Source: JAXGXJ01 sp963829545 (GTDB lineage Bacteria; Actinomycetota; Thermoleophilia; RBG-16-64-13). From it: 64,000 nt of DNA. Positions 27,169 through 37,390 of this stretch are shown here, one piece after another. Position numbers and translations under genes: made by a program. The stretch is taken from positions 186,001 through 250,000 of the forward strand of contig CAWHIX010000011.1 of assembly GCA_963829545.1 (NCBI GenBank). Reading direction: 5' to 3'. The number at the start of each line of letters is the position of its first letter. Positions within the stretch are counted from its first letter, which is position 1. Under the pieces are notes generated by a model. The model made no database searches and was not told the origin of the DNA. It was given only the letters and a program-made list of their open reading frames with translations.

Positions 27169-27258
27169 TTACCTTCCCCGCCGGCTCCAGCCCCATCCGC
27201 CCCCGCCGAGAAACAGGACTACCAGCACTATGATCAGTATTACGAGCCAAGTGTCCAT
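27169..27258 (-). CDS. Tiny single-helix membrane protein (29 residues)
   Basis: ATG 27258 is preceded by GGGGAGGT at ideal distance. The peptide is one hydrophobic helix (WLVILIIVLVVLFLGGGG) followed by WGWSRRGR. It resembles the small Gly-rich hydrophobic proteins (DUF3309-like) often found beside CsbD and GlsB genes. Its first codons overlap the end of the CsbD-like gene by about 19 bases in another frame, implying coupled translation. Confidence 0.6.
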   Translation of the reverse strand: MDTWLVILIIVLVVLFLGGGGWGWSRRGR

Positions 27259-27338
27259 GTGATTTGACCTCCCCTTCTGGTTAGTTCGCCGACAGCCTTC
27301 TTGACGCGGCCCTTCGCTTTGTCTACCTCGCCCTCCAT
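27240..27338 (-). CDS. Short CsbD-like stress protein (32 residues)
   Basis: ATG 27338 follows AAAGGAG. The peptide begins MEGEVDKAKGRVKKAVGEL, the K/E-rich amphipathic pattern of CsbD-family general stress proteins, but stops after 32 residues whereas usual members are about 60. The second half of the domain is absent; the stop overlaps the next tiny gene. It is either a minimal or a truncated member. Confidence 0.55.
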   Translation of the reverse strand: MEGEVDKAKGRVKKAVGELTRRGGQITWTLGS

Positions 27339-27529
27339 GAGGTCTCCTTTCCGAATGAACCGGCTTCTGTGAGATACCCGTTGTGGGCGGAAAGGAGTCA
27401 TGGGTGAACAGTGGTCGACCATACAGAGCGCAGGCGCGCTATCAGGCCCGCTCAAGTGCTAGACCGGGCCTCCACACTGCCGTATTCTCTCTTTTGGAAT
27501 ATCGTCCAGCCTCAAAGCGATCGGTGGCC

Positions 27530-30500
27530 ATGGATCCCGAGCCGCTCTCGCCCAAACCCAGGCGCAGGAGGTCCGCTTCGGCGGGCTCATCGCTCAGGCC
27601 CCTGGGTCAAGCAGAACCAGAGCAGCCGCCGGCTGCTTTCCCTGTCGTCGGCATCGGCGCCTCGGCGGGCGGGCTGGAAGCGTTCACCGAACTACTCCGA
27701 CATCTCCCGGCGGAGACCGGCATGGCCTTTCTGCTGGTACAGCACCTCGACCCCAAGCACCGCAGTCTCCTCGCGGAGCTACTCTCCCCCAAGGCCTCCA
27801 TGGGGGTTGTGGAAGTAACCGACGGCCTCGTCGTGTCACCGAACTTCGTCTACGTTGCTCCTCCGGCGAAGGACATGCGGATCGAGCAGGGCATCCTCAG
27901 GCTCAGTCCCCGGTCTTCCTCAGGCCCTCATCTTCCCGTTGACTCTCTCCTCATGTCCTTGGCCCAAGATCTCAAGTCCAAGGCCATAGCCGTCGTTCTT
28001 TCCGGTACGGCCGCCGATGGGGCCCGTGGGGTTCTCGCGGTGAACGCGGTGGGCGGGGTGACGTTCGCCCAGGACCCAGCGACCGCAAAGTACCCCGGCA
28101 TGCCGCATAGCGCGATTGCCACCGGCGCCGTCGACTTCGTCCTACCTGTCCAGCAGATCGCCAGGCAACTCGCCCTTATAGCCGGCTACGTCGGCCCTCT
28201 GCCGGCGGTGGCTGAAGAGCGTATCGTCCCAGGAGCGCCCCCCGAGGATCCACTGCTTGCCGACCTCTTGGCCCTGGTCCGCTCGGCGACCACCGTCGAC
28301 TTTACCCACTACAAGCGGGGCACTCTCCAGCGTCGCCTCAGCAGGCGCTTGGCGATGCGCCACCAGGACAATCTGGAGGACTACGTCCAACTGCTGCGCA
28401 CGGATCCCGCCGAGGTCATGGCCCTCTACCAAGACCTGCTCATTCGCGTGACCAGCTTCTTTCGGCAGCCTCACGTCTTTGAAACCTTGAAGCACACCGT
28501 CTTTCCGCACATCATCGAGTCCAGGGCTGGGGAGCAGGTCCGCTTCTGGGTGCCCGGTTGTGCCACCGGCGAGGAAGCCTATTCCCTGGCCATCGCCTGG
28601 GTCGAGTCCGTCGGCATCATTCATGGGGGCAAGAAGTCCTGCAGGTGTTCGCGACCGACATCAGCCAGCAGGCGATCGACAAGGCCAGGGCGGGAATCTA
28701 CCCGGAAGGTATCGCCGCTGATGTGTCGCCCGAGCGGCTCGAGCGGTTCTTCACGCCGGTCGAGGGTGGGTACAAAGTCGCGGAGGCCATCCGGGAACTG
28801 TGTGTCTTCGCCAAGCATGACCTGACCCGGGATCCACCTTTCTCCAAACTCGACCTCATAAGTCTTAGGAACGTCCTCATCTACCTGGGCCCACTTCTGC
28901 AGCGTAGGGTGCTTCCTTCCCTTTGACTTCGCGCTACGTCCCGGCGGCTTTCTCTTGCTGGGAGAAGCAGAGTCGGTGGGCGGCTTCACCGATCTCTTCT
29001 ATCTCGTGGAAAAGAAGGCCAAGGTCTACGCACGAAGAGAGGCTCTCGCTCTGATCCCCCCAACTCAGAGACCGGTGAACGATCGGCCGCCGGCTCTGCC
29101 GGTGCCACCCCCTGTTCCCCCGGCACAGTTCGACCTTGCCCGAGAGGTCGAGCGGCTCCTGCTCGACAACTACGCACCGGCGGGCGTGATAGTCGATGCT
29201 GATCTGCAGATACGCGAGGTTCGCGGGCATGTCGAACCGTACCTTCAACTCGTCCCTGGGCGGGCGAGCTTCGACCTTGTTCGAATGGCTCGCGAAGGAC
29301 TTGCCGGAGAGCTAAGGGCCGCTCTCAAGGAGGCGATCAAGAGCGGGTCGCCCGTGCATCGACGCGGTGTGCGACTGCTTAGGGAGGACCGTGTGGTCTC
29401 CGCGGGTTTCGATGTTCTCCCGATCAAGTCCCCTTCGGGTGAGACCTCGTATCTCGTCCTGTTCCTGGAGGCGTCCGCCGACGGTGCCGCCGTCAAGCCG
29501 TCTCTACAAGCCGACCTTGAGCCCGAAGACGCACCCGAGGCTTCCCGCCGGGTCGAGAGTCTTGAGCGGGAGCTGTCCGAGATGCGCGAGTACACCCGAG
29601 CCGTACTCGAAGACAAGGAATCGGCCAACGAGGAATTACGCTCGGCCAATGAAGAACTGCAGTCGACCAACGAGGAGTTGCAGAGCGTCAATGAGGAGTT
29701 GGAGACGACCTCAGAAGAGGTGCAGTCCGCCAATGAGGAGCTCCGCACCCTAAACGAGGAACTGGAGTCGGCCAGTGAGCAGCGTTCCAGAGCCAATGAG
29801 GAACTACGGGAGACGAACGAGCAGCTCGAGCAGCTCAATCTAGTCCTCGAGCTTCACAAGAACGAGCTTGGCACCGCGCGGGACTACGCTCAGGCAGTGG
29901 TCGACGCCGTTCGAGAGCCGCTGCTGGTGCTTGGGCCGGGCTCTCGCGTGCTTTCAGCCAGCGCCTCCTTCTTCAACCTGTTCGGGACCCGCGCCAGCGA
30001 TACCCTGGATCAGGACTTCTTCCGGCTCGACGGAGGGCAGTGGGACATCGCCAGACCTTCGGGAAGCGGTCGTGAACGCCTTTGAAGACAACCGGAGTTT
30101 CCAGGATCTCGTTGTCGAACGAGATTTTGCCCGCCTGGGTCAGCGCACCATGCTTCTCTCGGGCTGCCGATTTCAGAGCGATGGCCAGGGACTCGACAGC
30201 GTGCTCCTGGCGATCGACGACGTCACCTCGCGCGCCAGAGTGGAGAGCCTGGGAGATGCGCTTGAGCGCATTGGCCTGGGGATGGTCTCTTCTTCCGACG
30301 CCGACGAGATCCTGCGGCGCGCCGTGACCGAAGCGGCAGGCGCCCTTGGCTGCCGCGAAGCCATGCTTGCGGTCCCTGCTGAGGGGATGTGGACGGTTCG
30401 GTTTTCCTTGGGAGAGGAAGAACCGTCCGGCGGAACAGTGCTCACGGGCGGGATCGCTGGCAGTTCTCTGCCTTGAGCCCCGGACAACGAGCGGTGGTGA

Positions 30501-31432
30501 CCACCTCGCGCCCAGGCGGATCCCGTCTTCCCCTGGGGAGCGCGCAGCAGAGCGGGTGCACGCAGCCCTCATGGTTGGCGATGAGGTGGTGGGAGTCATC
30601 AGTTTTGGGGGCTATCGTCAGCCGTCAGCTTCGGTGACCCAGAACTGGACTTCATCGACAAGCTCGCCCCCGCCCTCTCCTTGGCTCTCGAGAACGCCCG
30701 ACTGTTCTCGATACATCGACGAGTCGCCGAGACGTTCCAGAGAAGCCTGCTCAAACTAATCGCCCCGGTGGCTGGCCTCGAAGTCGGGGTGGCATACGTG
30801 CGGGCTTTCGAACCTGAGAAGGTCGGGGGGGATTTCTACGACCTCTTTGCCTTGAGGGGGGAGTCACTGCCGTGATTGCAGGCGACGTGGTGGGCAAGGG
30901 GGTAGAGGCCGCCGTTTTGACCCAGACCGTTCGAGCGATTCTTAGAACCTTGGCCTCGATCGAACAGTCTCCCTCGTTCATCCTCGCCAAGGCCAACGAG
31001 CTGCTACGAGAAAGTGGATCCCCCAGGCAGTTCGTCACAGTCCTCGTGGCGATGGTCGATTCGGTGAATGGGACGGTCGCCATCTCCTCGGCCGGCCATC
31101 CGCCGCCCGTCGTGTGCGGGCGGGAACCCCGTACTCTCGAGGTTCGACCCGCAGCACCTCTGGGAGCGTTAGAGCGGTCGCATTCCATGAAGCCACGTTT
31201 GATCTCGCGACCGACGAGACGCTAGTCCTCTACACTGATGGACTCACTGAAGCTCGGCGAGGGGATTGAGATGTTCGGCGAGCAAAGGGTGCTGCAGGAA
31301 CTCGCCGGCACGGGCACTATCGACCTTCAGCAGATGGTTGACGCGCTGGTTTCGAGTGCAACCGAATTCGCCGGAGGGCATCTGGCCGATGATCTCGCAG
31401 TCATTGCGTTCGGCCCCTCAGATGCGCGGTGA
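27530..31432 (+). CDS. Giant CheB-CheR-PAS-GAF-SpoIIE phosphatase signalling protein (about nine frameshifts)
   Basis: Joined frames give about 1,300 residues. Order: CheB methylesterase (VVGIGASAGGLEAFTELL with catalytic Ser; LVQHLDPKH; VVLSGTAADGARG), CheR methyltransferase (VTSFFRQPHVFETL, WVPGCATGEEAYSLAI, VFATDISQQAIDKAR, LISLRNVLIY), a long heptad coiled coil of NEEL repeats, PAS-like segments, a GAF-like region (28-31 kb end), then a SpoIIE phosphatase (VGGDFYDLF, AGDVVGKGVEAAV, YTDGLTEARRGD, ADDLAVI). Breaks occur near 28627 (G5), 28920, 30060, 30470, 30540, 30640, 30858 (G6), 31190 and 31260; conserved sequence continues after each. The start is taken at ATG 27530; GTG 27404 with AAAGGAG is an alternative, but the codons between look non-coding. 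CheB-CheR fusions usually end in a kinase, not PP2C. Confidence 0.78.
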
Positions 31433-31438
31433 GACCCG

Positions 31439-32219
31439 CTACCCGGCCAGGTAGCCTCCGTCTATCGCGATGCAGTCTCCACACATGTAGCTGGAGGCAT
31501 CCGAGGCCAGGAGAAGCGCCAGTCCTTTGAGCTCGGCCGGCATTCCTATCCGTCCAAGGGGAACCAATGGGAGAGCCTGCTCGATCCATTTCGGGTCGTC
31601 CGAGCAGCTGTTGCCGATCTTGGTCTTGATGAAGCCGGGGCAGATGGCATTCACATTGATACCGTACGGCGCATAGCAGAGGGCGAGTTCGCGAGTGAAG
31701 TTGATCAGGGCTCCCTTTGCCGCGTTGTAGGCCGGGCAGGATTGCAGGCTGGACGAGCCGACGAAGCCCCAGATAGAAGAGATGTTGATGATCTTGCCAC
31801 TACGCTGAGCCACCATGACTTTCAGGGCCTCGCGGGCGCAGTAGAAGGCCCCATGAAGGTCTATGTCGATGACTCTCTTCCAATCCTCAGTGGGGAGTTC
31901 GTGGACGGGCCTGGGCAATTGCGCGATGCCGGCGTTATTGAAGAGGATGTCCAGTCCGCCGAGGCTTTCGACAGTCCGTTCGATCATCGCTTTGACATCG
32001 TCCTCCTTCGACACATCACAGGGGATAGCGATGGCTCTGTCGACCATTCGCCTCGACCGCTGCGACCACGGCCGCAAGGCCGCCTGCGTCGATATCTGCG
32101 CAGGCCACATCCGCCCCCGCCTCCGCCATGGTCTGAGCGAACATGAAGCCGAGACCGCTCGCCGCTCCCGTGACCAATGCGACCTTGCCGTGGCAGGAAA
32201 AGAGATCTTCGATAGCCAT
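31439..32219 (-). CDS. Short-chain dehydrogenase/reductase (one frameshift)
   Basis: About 259 residues from ATG 32219 behind GGAGG. The N-terminal frame carries KVALVTGAASGLGFMFA (TGxxxGxG). After an indel near 32045 the frame holds ILFNNAGIAQ, INISSIWG, PAYNAAKGALINFTRELAL (Tyr-x3-Lys) and GINVNAICPGFIKT, so all catalytic residues of classical SDRs are present. The C-terminus is the usual ASSYMCGDCIAIDGGYLAG. It is divergent from the 6-oxocamphor-hydrolase-like gene, suggesting a shared pathway. Phloroglucinol reductase is an SDR, so a ring-reducing role is possible, but most SDRs cannot be assigned by sequence alone. Confidence 0.8.
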
Positions 32220-32398
32220 CGTTCGCCTCCGGTTCGGTTGCCATGCGTCCGCTGTTCGTGACTCCATCATCTCAAAGGTCGGCCAGGACGGCCGAAACCG
32301 TTTACACGCTTCAAGGCAGCTGTCCTGGGTCCAGAGGACGTATGATGAAGTGGTGTGTAGGAACGACAGGGTCATTCCATCAACTTCAGGAGGAAGTG

Positions 32399-33391
32399 AT
32401 GATCAGAGCGAACTATGAATCCGACGCAGGGAAACGCCAGGAGATTCCGCCGGAAGAGCTGGGGACGATCCCTCACATGCCTTTTGAGGAGTACTCGGAG
32501 AAGCTCAAGCATTGCTTCCTGATGAAGCGGGAGAACGGCATCCTCGAAGCGCGACTCCACACCAACGGCGACAGCCTGCAGTGGGGAGCTCCCGCCCACC
32601 AAGGCCTTCACTACTTCTTCGACTGGGTGGGCCGGGACCCTGACAACGAGGTCATAATCCTGGGCGGCACGGGCAAGGATTTCATGAAGGGCATAGGCCG
32701 GGTCGACAAAGAGGGAAACTGGCAACCCGCCACCGAGTTCGCCTCGAATCCGGAAGTCGCCTACAGGATGTACGACTATCAGTACTACGACGGTACGAAC
32801 GACATCGAGGGCCAGATCTTCGACGTCGAGGTGCCCACCATCGGAGTCTGGAACGGCGCCGCCTTCCACACCGATCTGGTGCTGTTCAGCGATATCACCC
32901 TGTGCACGGAGGATGCCTGGACGACGGAGATGCATTTCCGCGTCAACATGGTCCCCGGTGACGGCGTGCAGATCGCCTGGCGCGAACTCATGGGCCGCAA
33001 GAGATACGCTTACGCCGAGTTGACCGGCGAGATAATCACCGCCCGAAAGGCGCTTGCTCTCGGTCTGGTGAACGAGATCTGCCCCGACGTCGAATCCTGC
33101 TACAAACGCGCCTGGGAGATCGCGGAGCTCATCATGCGCACCGGCTCGCGGGTGACCCGCCGCATCACCACCCAGCAGCTACGCAAGCCCTGGAAGGAAG
33201 ACATCGCGAACGAGGTGCGCAACTCCTTCGCAGCGGAGATGTACGTGACCGCCACCGAACACTCACCGCACGAAGTCAACTACTGGCATTGGGCTCACGA
33301 AGAAGCCGGGCTCGTTCGCGAAGCCGAGAAGAAGGGCAAGGTCATTCGTCCCCGCATCGACGGTGGGCAGGAGGAAGACGAGATCAAGTAG
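32399..33391 (+). CDS. Crotonase-family hydrolase resembling 6-oxocamphor hydrolase (beta-diketone hydrolase)
   Basis: 330 residues from ATG 32399 after AGGAGG; the longer frame upstream is not needed. The crotonase fold is clear (EVIILGGTGKDFM, VPTIGVWNGAAFHTDLVLFSDITL). The sequence tracks 6-oxocamphor hydrolase: FEEYSEKL, HTNGDSLQW, then MHFRVNMVPGDGVQIAW where the camphor enzyme has PHFPSGIVPGDGAHVVW, and LTGEIITARKALALGLVNEI. The His of MHF fits a catalytic position in that enzyme (from memory). That family cleaves cyclic 1,3-diketones by retro-Claisen hydrolysis without CoA. A C-terminal extension of ~60 residues is longer than usual. It is convergent with the next gene, overlapping by 8 bases. 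Confidence 0.75.
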   Translation: MIRANYESDAGKRQEIPPEELGTIPHMPFEEYSEKLKHCFLMKRENGILEARLHTNGDSLQWGAPAHQGLHYFFDWVGRDPDNEVIILGGTGKDFMKGIGRVDKEGNWQPATEFASNPEVAYRMYDYQYYDGTNDIEGQIFDVEVPTIGVWNGAAFHTDLVLFSDITLCTEDAWTTEMHFRVNMVPGDGVQIAWRELMGRKRYAYAELTGEIITARKALALGLVNEICPDVESCYKRAWEIAELIMRTGSRVTRRITTQQLRKPWKEDIANEVRNSFAAEMYVTATEHSPHEVNYWHWAHEEAGLVREAEKKGKVIRPRIDGGQEEDEIK

Positions 33392-34421
33392 ATCCAGCCG
33401 GCTTGGGATCGAACAGATCGAGATTCTCCATGACCGGTCTGTAGCGACCGTCTTCGATACCTTCGACCACTTCTACGACTGTGTCGTTCACAGGCGTGGG
33501 TACGCCATGCTCACGCCCCGTATCGCTCAGAAGGCCGTTGATGAACTCGATCTCGCTCTTCCTGCCCTTCTCGAGGTCCTGAAGCATGCTTGCTTTGCCG
33601 GACGACGCGGCTCCCCACAGCTCGTGGTAGATCCAGGAGGTGGCCACCCGCTCTTCTTCGGTGTCGAAATCCATCAGAGCCTTGAAGTCCTCTCCAGGCG
33701 ACAGCGGGGCCAAGCGGATGCGCTGAGCTTCCGCGACACGTATGCACTCCCGAGCGATGTGCTGAGCGCACCTAAGAGCCTTCTCGCTGGCCAGTACTTG
33801 ACCGAACGTACAGCCCAGGGCTGCCGACATCCCGCTGAATGCGCAGTTGACCAGGAGCTTGCTCCAGCGGATCCCCATGAGATCGTCGACAAGCGCGGTG
33901 GCGCACATGAGAGATAGGATGTTCTGGACCTCTCCCGCCCGTTCCGTGATAGTCCCGTCCATGGTGCCCAACGCGGAGTGCCACTTCTCTCTGGCCGTGG
34001 TGGACTCGGCCACACCGGGCGCCGAGAAGGTGGCCCCCCAGGTCACGGCGCAGCCCAACGTGCGCTTCTCGCCCAGGGCTGCTGCGACCGCAGGTTCCGG
34101 GACCCCGTTCTGGAGGGTGCAAACCACGCTCTTGTCATGAAGATGAGGTCCGAGTTGGGCGAAGGCAGTCTCGTTGTGGGTCTGCTTCACCAGCAGGAAC
34201 ACGAGGTCGTACCGTCCCGTCATCGCGTCGGGCGTGAGTGCCGCGACCGGCACGTTGAAGGCCACCGTGCCGGTTATCGTGGCTCCATCGGCATTCAGGG
34301 CGTTCACGTGCTCCCGGTTCACATCGATGAGGTCGACGGGCAGCCCGGCCCGGGTAAGGCAGGCACCTAGCAGGGTTCCCATCGAACCCGCACCCATTAC
34401 CGCGATTCTCTCGTATTGCAT
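33384..34421 (-). CDS. Ketopantoate reductase-family (PanE/ApbA) oxidoreductase
   Basis: 345 residues. The N-terminal Rossmann motif is IAVMGAGSMGTLLGACLTRAG, then DLVFLLVKQTHNE, VCTLQNGVPEP (the QNG block contacting substrate/NADP) and a C-terminal helical domain with the catalytic-type Lys (IRWSKLLVNCAFSGMSAALG) and EFINGLLSDTGREHGVPTPVND. The protein is longer than housekeeping PanE (about 300) and sits in a catabolic cluster, so a role on another 2-oxo or 3-oxo acid is likelier than pantothenate synthesis. Confidence 0.8.
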   Translation of the reverse strand: MQYERIAVMGAGSMGTLLGACLTRAGLPVDLIDVNREHVNALNADGATITGTVAFNVPVAALTPDAMTGRYDLVFLLVKQTHNETAFAQLGPHLHDKSVVCTLQNGVPEPAVAAALGEKRTLGCAVTWGATFSAPGVAESTTAREKWHSALGTMDGTITERAGEVQNILSLMCATALVDDLMGIRWSKLLVNCAFSGMSAALGCTFGQVLASEKALRCAQHIARECIRVAEAQRIRLAPLSPGEDFKALMDFDTEEERVATSWIYHELWGAASSGKASMLQDLEKGRKSEIEFINGLLSDTGREHGVPTPVNDTVVEVVEGIEDGRYRPVMENLDLFDPKPAGST

Positions 34422-34596
34422 CTAAGAGTCCATTCCCTATCAGTGCGGGACGGCAGTGCTGCCGGGCATTGTATGAGACATTGTCGCAGGTGCGAAAAGG
34501 GTACGACATCCTGGGAAGAGACGATCCTTGCGAGAGCAAGCTAAGGGAACTGCAGATCACGTAGGCGCCGGCATATCCTCGGAGAAGGGTGACGCA

Positions 34597-35138
34597 GTGA
34601 CGGAGCAGGGACCGGTCGAAAGATTCCTGCGGGAATCGGCAGCGGTCCAGGCGCAGGCAGTCCGAGTCTCGCCGGGCGAGGTGGCGGAATGCCTTCTGCG
34701 GCTCCTGCAAGACGACCGTTCCGTCGTCGCCGCGGCCGGGCTCGACGGAGTAGTCGAGGAACTGCGGAGCCGCGGCGTCCAGATAGTTTCCGACAACGGA
34801 AGCGATGCGGCGGCCAAGGCATTACCCCAGGCCGATGCGGGCCTGTGCCGCGCGCTGGCCGGAGTCGCGGCTTCGGGCACGGTGCTGATCGGACCCGGGC
34901 TGGGTCTTGAGGGGCTCATCTCCACCCTGCCGCCGCACTGCGTGGTCCTGCTCTCCAGCAACTGACATCTATCCGGATCTGGCGGCCGCCCTCGCCCAGG
35001 CGGCACCGCTGATCGCCATCCCGGGCTCTCGTCTCGCGTTCGTCACCGGGCCGTCCCGCACCTCCGACATCGAACTCACCACCGTGGTCGGAGTGCACGG
35101 ACCTCTGCGGCATGGACGTGGTGGTCATCGATGACTAA
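34597..35138 (+). CDS. LUD-domain protein LutC-like (two indels)
   Basis: About 180 residues from GTG 34597 with GGAGAA upstream. The LUD (LutC/YkgG) pattern is seen: AGVAASGTVLIGPG, HCVVLLSS, then after an indel near 34963 DIYPDLAAAL and FVTGPSRTSDIELTTVVGVHGP, with a second indel near 35112 before MDVVVIDD and TAA. LutC is one of three proteins of the NAD-independent lactate/hydroxyacid oxidation complex. The gene overlaps the LutB-LutA fusion by 8 bases (ATGACTAA). Confidence 0.75.
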
Positions 35139-37306
35139 GCGCCACGAGAGAGACATCGCTCAGGAGATCGACCGCGCTCTCGCCGACTCCGGACTGCGGG
35201 AAGCGATGGGCCGAGCCATGGGCACCATGCACGAGCGTCGAGCGGCAGCCTGGCCTTCGCGGACCCGCTTCGAGGAACTACGCGAAAGGGCGAAGACCGT
35301 CAAGAACGAGGCGCTCGACCGGCACGAGGAACTGCTCGCAACGTTCGAGAGCAGGGCGAGCGCCGCCGGAGCGATCGTCGTGCGTGCACAGGACGCCGAG
35401 ACGGCCTGCGCCTACATCTGCGATCTCGCGCGGGAGCGGTCCGTCGACCTGGTCGTCAAGTCGAAATCGATGACCACCGAAGAGATCCACCTTGGCTCCG
35501 CTCTGGAGCGCTCCGGGGTGACCGTGGTGGAGACCGACCTGGGCGAGCGGATCATCCAACTGGCTGGGGAGCGTCCCAGTCATCTCGTGGTTCCTGCCAT
35601 CCACAAGAGCAAGGCAGAGATCATTCGGCTGCTTTCGGAGAAGATGGGCATCGCCGATCCGCCGCAAGATGCAGAGGGGCTTACGAGGCTGGTCCGGGAG
35701 GATCTGCGCAAGCACTTCTTGCGGGCCGGCATGGGGATCACGGGCGCGAACTTCGCCATCGCCGAGACCGGTTCCATCGTCCTGGTCGAGAACGAAGGTA
35801 ACGCGAGCCTGACCACACTGCTTCCTCCCATCCATGTGGCTGTGGTGGGCCGGGAGAAGCTCATCCCCAGACTGGCCGACCTCGCCGTCTTCCTCGAACT
35901 CCTGCCCCGCAGCGCCACCGGGCAGAAGATGACGAGTTACGTGTCGCTCATCACCGGGCGCCAGGCCTCTCCGCTCTTGGGCCGTCCGGACGGAAGCCGG
36001 CGAGAGTTCCATCTGATCATCCTGGACAACGGGCGGACGCAGGCTCTCGCCGACGGCGAACTGCGCGAAGCTCTGAGGTGCATCAGGTGCGGCGCCTGCC
36101 TCAACACCTGCGCGCCGTATTCGGTGGTCGGGAGGTCACGTGTACGGGGGCGACCCTTACCCGGGAGGCATCGGATGCGCCTGGACCTACGTGACAAAGG
36201 GTCACTCCCCCGCCTGGGATTTCAACGGCCTCTGCACCACCTGCTCGCGTTGCACCGAGGTCTGTCCGGTCAAGATCGATATCCCCTGGCTGAACACCGT
36301 CATCCGGGAACGAAACAACGAGGAGTACGGCACGGGGACAAGGGAGCGCGTATTTGCCCGCACGGACCTCATGGGCAAGGGTCTCAGTGCCCTGTCTCCG
36401 ATCGCGAACGCCGCGATGCGCACGGCTCCCGCGCGTCTGTCTCTCGAGCGGCTCGGCATCGACTCGTCGCGCAAGATGCCCGCCTACGAGCGCGACACGT
36501 TCCGCGACTGGTGGGGGCGCCGGCCGGCAGTGCGGCGCATCGGCCGGGACGAACCCCGGGACGAGCCGGCGACCGGCCGCGTTGCCCTCTTCGTGGACTG
36601 CTTCATCAATCACAACCTGCCTCACGTGGGGCGGGCTGCGGTGGAGGTACTCGAACATGCAGGCTTGGAAGTCGTCATCGCCCACAACTCGTGTTGCGGT
36701 AGAGCGGCACTGAGCCAAGGCCTGCTGAGCAAGCCCCGGGATTGGGCCGTCAAGAACCTTGCCGAACTCGGTCGTCTGGTGGATGAGGGGTACGACGTCT
36801 TGTTCATCGAACCCTCCTGCCTTTCGGCGGTGCGCGACGACTATGCGAGGCTGCTCGAAGCCACGCATGCGGACGACGGTCGTCTCCGCCGCATTCAGGA
36901 GCGCAGCTACGACATCACCGAGTACCTGGTGATGCGTGCGCGGGCCGGGCAGCTCGATGTCGTGCTGAACGCGCTGCCGGAAACCTACATCGTGCATGGC
37001 CATTGTCACCAGAAGAGCTTGGGGATCGGCTCGGTCCCTGCCGAGCTGCTGCGTCTCATCCCGGGCGTCACCGTTCATGAGGTCGAGGCGCTCTGCTGCG
37101 GCATGGTGGGCTCGTTCGGCTACAAGAAGGAATACTCTCGTCTCTCACGCGCCATCGGGGCTCAGCTCTTCGACCAGATCGAGCGGCACCCCGGGGATGT
37201 CGTCGCCTGCGGCATCTCGTGTCGCTCCCAGATCGAGATGGGGACCGGACGACGGGTGGTGCATCCGATGGAGGTGATGGCGAAGGCTCTGAGGCTGCCT
37301 GGCTGA
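35131..37306 (+). CDS. LutB-LutA fusion: LUD / dicluster ferredoxin / CCG-domain iron-sulfur oxidoreductase (one indel)
   Basis: About 725 residues. The N-terminal LUD domain (about 60-310: VKSKSMTTEEIHLG, ETGSIVLVENEGNA) and ferredoxin CIRCGACLNTC ... CTTCSRCTEVCP correspond to LutB. The C-terminal part (about 470-720) is a GlcF/HdrD/LutA-like pair of CCG domains (FVDCFINHNLPHVGRAAVEVLEHAG, NSCCGRAALSQG; VHGHCHQKSLG, ALCCGMVGSFG). In Bacillus LutA and LutB are separate. One extra G in a GGG at 36130-36132 breaks the frame between the two cluster motifs. It likely oxidises a 2-hydroxyacid or passes its electrons to the quinone pool, or acts in the reverse direction in an anaerobe. Confidence 0.82.
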
Positions 37307-37390
37307 TCGTCCGCCGCGGCGGTGGTCCGCGGAGTCGGTGGCCTGCGGAGTCGGTGGCATTTCCCACGCTTTCGTGCCATCTTGGGTTGC

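Noticed and set aside
32243..32398. Longer N-terminus for the crotonase-family protein
   Set aside because: The ATG at 32399 has AGGAGG at the right distance, and the extra residues are low-complexity and overlap the divergent SDR promoter region.
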